Below the pieces are notes generated by a model that saw only the letters and a program-made list of their open reading frames with translations, made no database searches and was not told the origin of the DNA. Shown here in pieces: positions 4,358-5,534 of a DNA stretch of 5,534 nt; the first letter of the stretch is position 1; the number at the start of each line of letters is the position of its first letter. The DNA comes from an uncultured Dehalococcoidia bacterium (GTDB lineage Bacteria; Chloroflexota; Dehalococcoidia; Dehalococcoidales; UBA3254). The DNA lies in NCBI GenBank assembly GCA_903890885.1, contig CAITCX010000227.1, positions 1-5,534 of the forward strand, in the 5' to 3' direction. The translations under genes were made by a program, and so were the position numbers.

Positions 4358-5534
4358 TTGAATTTGAAAAATCGTAAAAGTCTGATAGCCAGGATCAGCC
4401 TGTTAATGGCAATCTGTCTGGTTGGCATATTCCTGTTGACCGGCTGTGTATCAAAAGGCATGTCTCCCGTGGGCTGGTCAGGAGTAGTTGAGAATAACGG
4501 CATATTATATACGGCTTCAAAAGAAGGACGGGCGGTATCAGTTAGCGCCAATCTGGACAATGGGTCGCGTACCTGGGCAGATTCTATTAAAGCGGTAAGC
4601 ACCGGTGGAGGCTGCGGAATTGGCGGTAGTTCGGGAGGCGGAGGCTGCAGCGGCGCAGTGCCCGCGGTGGCTATATATGGAACTCCTGCCATCGCCAGCA
4701 ATATCCCGGTAACCATTGACGAAAAAGGTAATGCTGTCATGGGGGCCATTGTCATCATCGGCAGTTATAACGGCAAAGTAGAAGCCTATCAAGCCAATAA
4801 TCTAAAGAATAAAATTTGGGAATATCCGAGTGGGGGAGCCTACGTAGCCCCTATCGTTTCCGGATTGACTGTGTCTGGTAACAAGATATATTTTGGTACC
4901 AACGCTGGTTTATTATACTGTCTGGATACCCTGGGTAAAGAAAAATGGGCAGCCCCTTTCAAAGCTGGCGGGCAAATCTGGTCAACCCCTATAGTGGATA
5001 ACGATCTGGTGATTTTCGGCGCATTCGATAAGAAGGTCTACGCACTGGATGCGGCAACTGGAACGAAGAAATGGGAGTTTGCTAGCGGCGCTACCATCGT
5101 CAGTACGGCCGTTGCTCAGGATGGTATAGTGTATATCGGTTCGCTGGATAGTACGATGTATGCTATCAAAGACGGCAAAGAAGTCTGGAAGTTTAAGGCC
5201 GATAACTGGATATGGGCACGACCGGTCTATGTTAACGGTGTAGTGTATGCGGCAACTATGGGCGATAAAGTCTTTGGATTAAATGCTAAATCCGGAGAAA
5301 AGGTCCATGAGTACGCGGTTGAAGGCCAGGTGGCTTCCTGGCCAACCTTGGCTGGCAATGAAGTCATAGTGGCTACTATCAACGGCAAGCTCTGGGCATT
5401 GAATACCACTGATGCGGGAAACAAGCAAAGACTGGTAACGTCCAACCTGCCCGCTGGAGTTAATTCCCCTCTTACGGTAGTCAATAACAATATCTACATC
5501 AATGGTCTGGACAACAATATTTACTCCTTTGATA
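4358..5534 (+). CDS. Lipoprotein with PQQ/BamB-like beta-propeller repeats, partial at the right edge
   Basis: A secreted lipoprotein of which 392 residues are visible. The TTG at 4358 directly follows an in-frame TAG, so no earlier start exists; GGGGG at 4343-4347 may serve as the ribosome binding site, and the TTG at 4364 is an alternative. Lys/Arg residues (4-12), a hydrophobic core (13-27) and the lipobox LTGC with Cys30 form a signal peptidase II signal. Eight propeller blades can be counted, each with a VYxGxxDxxVYALDxxTGxxxW-like pattern: about 40-75, 107-157, 165-201, 210-243, 249-281, 288-320, 328-361 and 370-392. Eight blades match BamB and PQQ-repeat folds, so little of the protein is missing. 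Residues 83-99 are a Gly-rich loop holding Cys86 and Cys97. No enzyme active site or true PQQ ligand set is evident. Being next to yidD, it may help membrane or envelope protein assembly, but that is inference. Confidence 0.9.
   Translation, partial: MNLKNRKSLIARISLLMAICLVGIFLLTGCVSKGMSPVGWSGVVENNGILYTASKEGRAVSVSANLDNGSRTWADSIKAVSTGGGCGIGGSSGGGGCSGAVPAVAIYGTPAIASNIPVTIDEKGNAVMGAIVIIGSYNGKVEAYQANNLKNKIWEYPSGGAYVAPIVSGLTVSGNKIYFGTNAGLLYCLDTLGKEKWAAPFKAGGQIWSTPIVDNDLVIFGAFDKKVYALDAATGTKKWEFASGATIVSTAVAQDGIVYIGSLDSTMYAIKDGKEVWKFKADNWIWARPVYVNGVVYAATMGDKVFGLNAKSGEKVHEYAVEGQVASWPTLAGNEVIVATINGKLWALNTTDAGNKQRLVTSNLPAGVNSPLTVVNNNIYINGLDNNIYSFD

Noticed and set aside
4303..4758. Minus-strand reading frame of 151 codons opposite the yidD end and the lipoprotein start
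   Set aside because: It is proline-rich shadow coding opposite the glycine-rich lipoprotein segment, whose lipobox and propeller repeats are clearly the real coding sense.

Overview
The window holds the end of an accessory or signalling stretch followed by a compact housekeeping block, all genes read on the + strand. The organism looks like an anaerobic-type bacterium of about 47-50% GC. I lean towards the Chloroflexota, possibly class Dehalococcoidia, because of the style of the RnpA, the flavoprotein and the PAS-HisKA_3 kinase and because of the gene order. This is an impression from family resemblance, not a phylogenetic result.

Positions 1-317 carry no gene I can call. They contain a sigma70-like promoter candidate (174-204) and, at the extreme left, a protein-like reading frame on the minus strand that has no start codon and may be a gene remnant. 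Positions 318-944 encode a flavodoxin-fold NAD(P)H/FMN-dependent oxidoreductase with a four-cysteine Isf-like motif. Positions 1004-2341 encode a soluble PAS-containing sensor histidine kinase of the NarX/DesK (HPK7) type. The two genes are 59 bases apart and may be co-transcribed. No response regulator is present in the window.

A strong extended -10 promoter (2345-2372) with a palindrome over its -35 starts the second half. The order is rpsF (S6), ssb (single-strand DNA-binding protein), rpsR (zinc-type S18), rpmH (L34), rnpA (RNase P protein), yidD, and a lipoprotein with an eight-blade PQQ/BamB-like propeller that runs off the right edge. Gaps are short and no intrinsic terminator is visible, so one long operon is plausible. 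It joins two blocks that are usually described separately: rpsF-ssb-rpsR (small subunit plus replication) and rpmH-rnpA-yidD (large subunit, tRNA processing, membrane insertion). The gene expected next to the right is yidC; the lipoprotein sits where it would normally follow yidD.

The 47-residue rpmH gene uses a GTG start and overlaps an open rnpA-frame extension, so it is easy to miss. The rnpA frame stays open through the whole of rpmH, recalling the nested rpmH/rnpA arrangement of Thermus, although a TTG start after rpmH gives the usual RnpA length. I found no CRISPR array, tRNA, rRNA, insertion sequence or clear new defence system. The most interesting points are the rpmH/rnpA overlap, the rpsF control region, and the lipoprotein placed in a membrane-insertion gene cluster.
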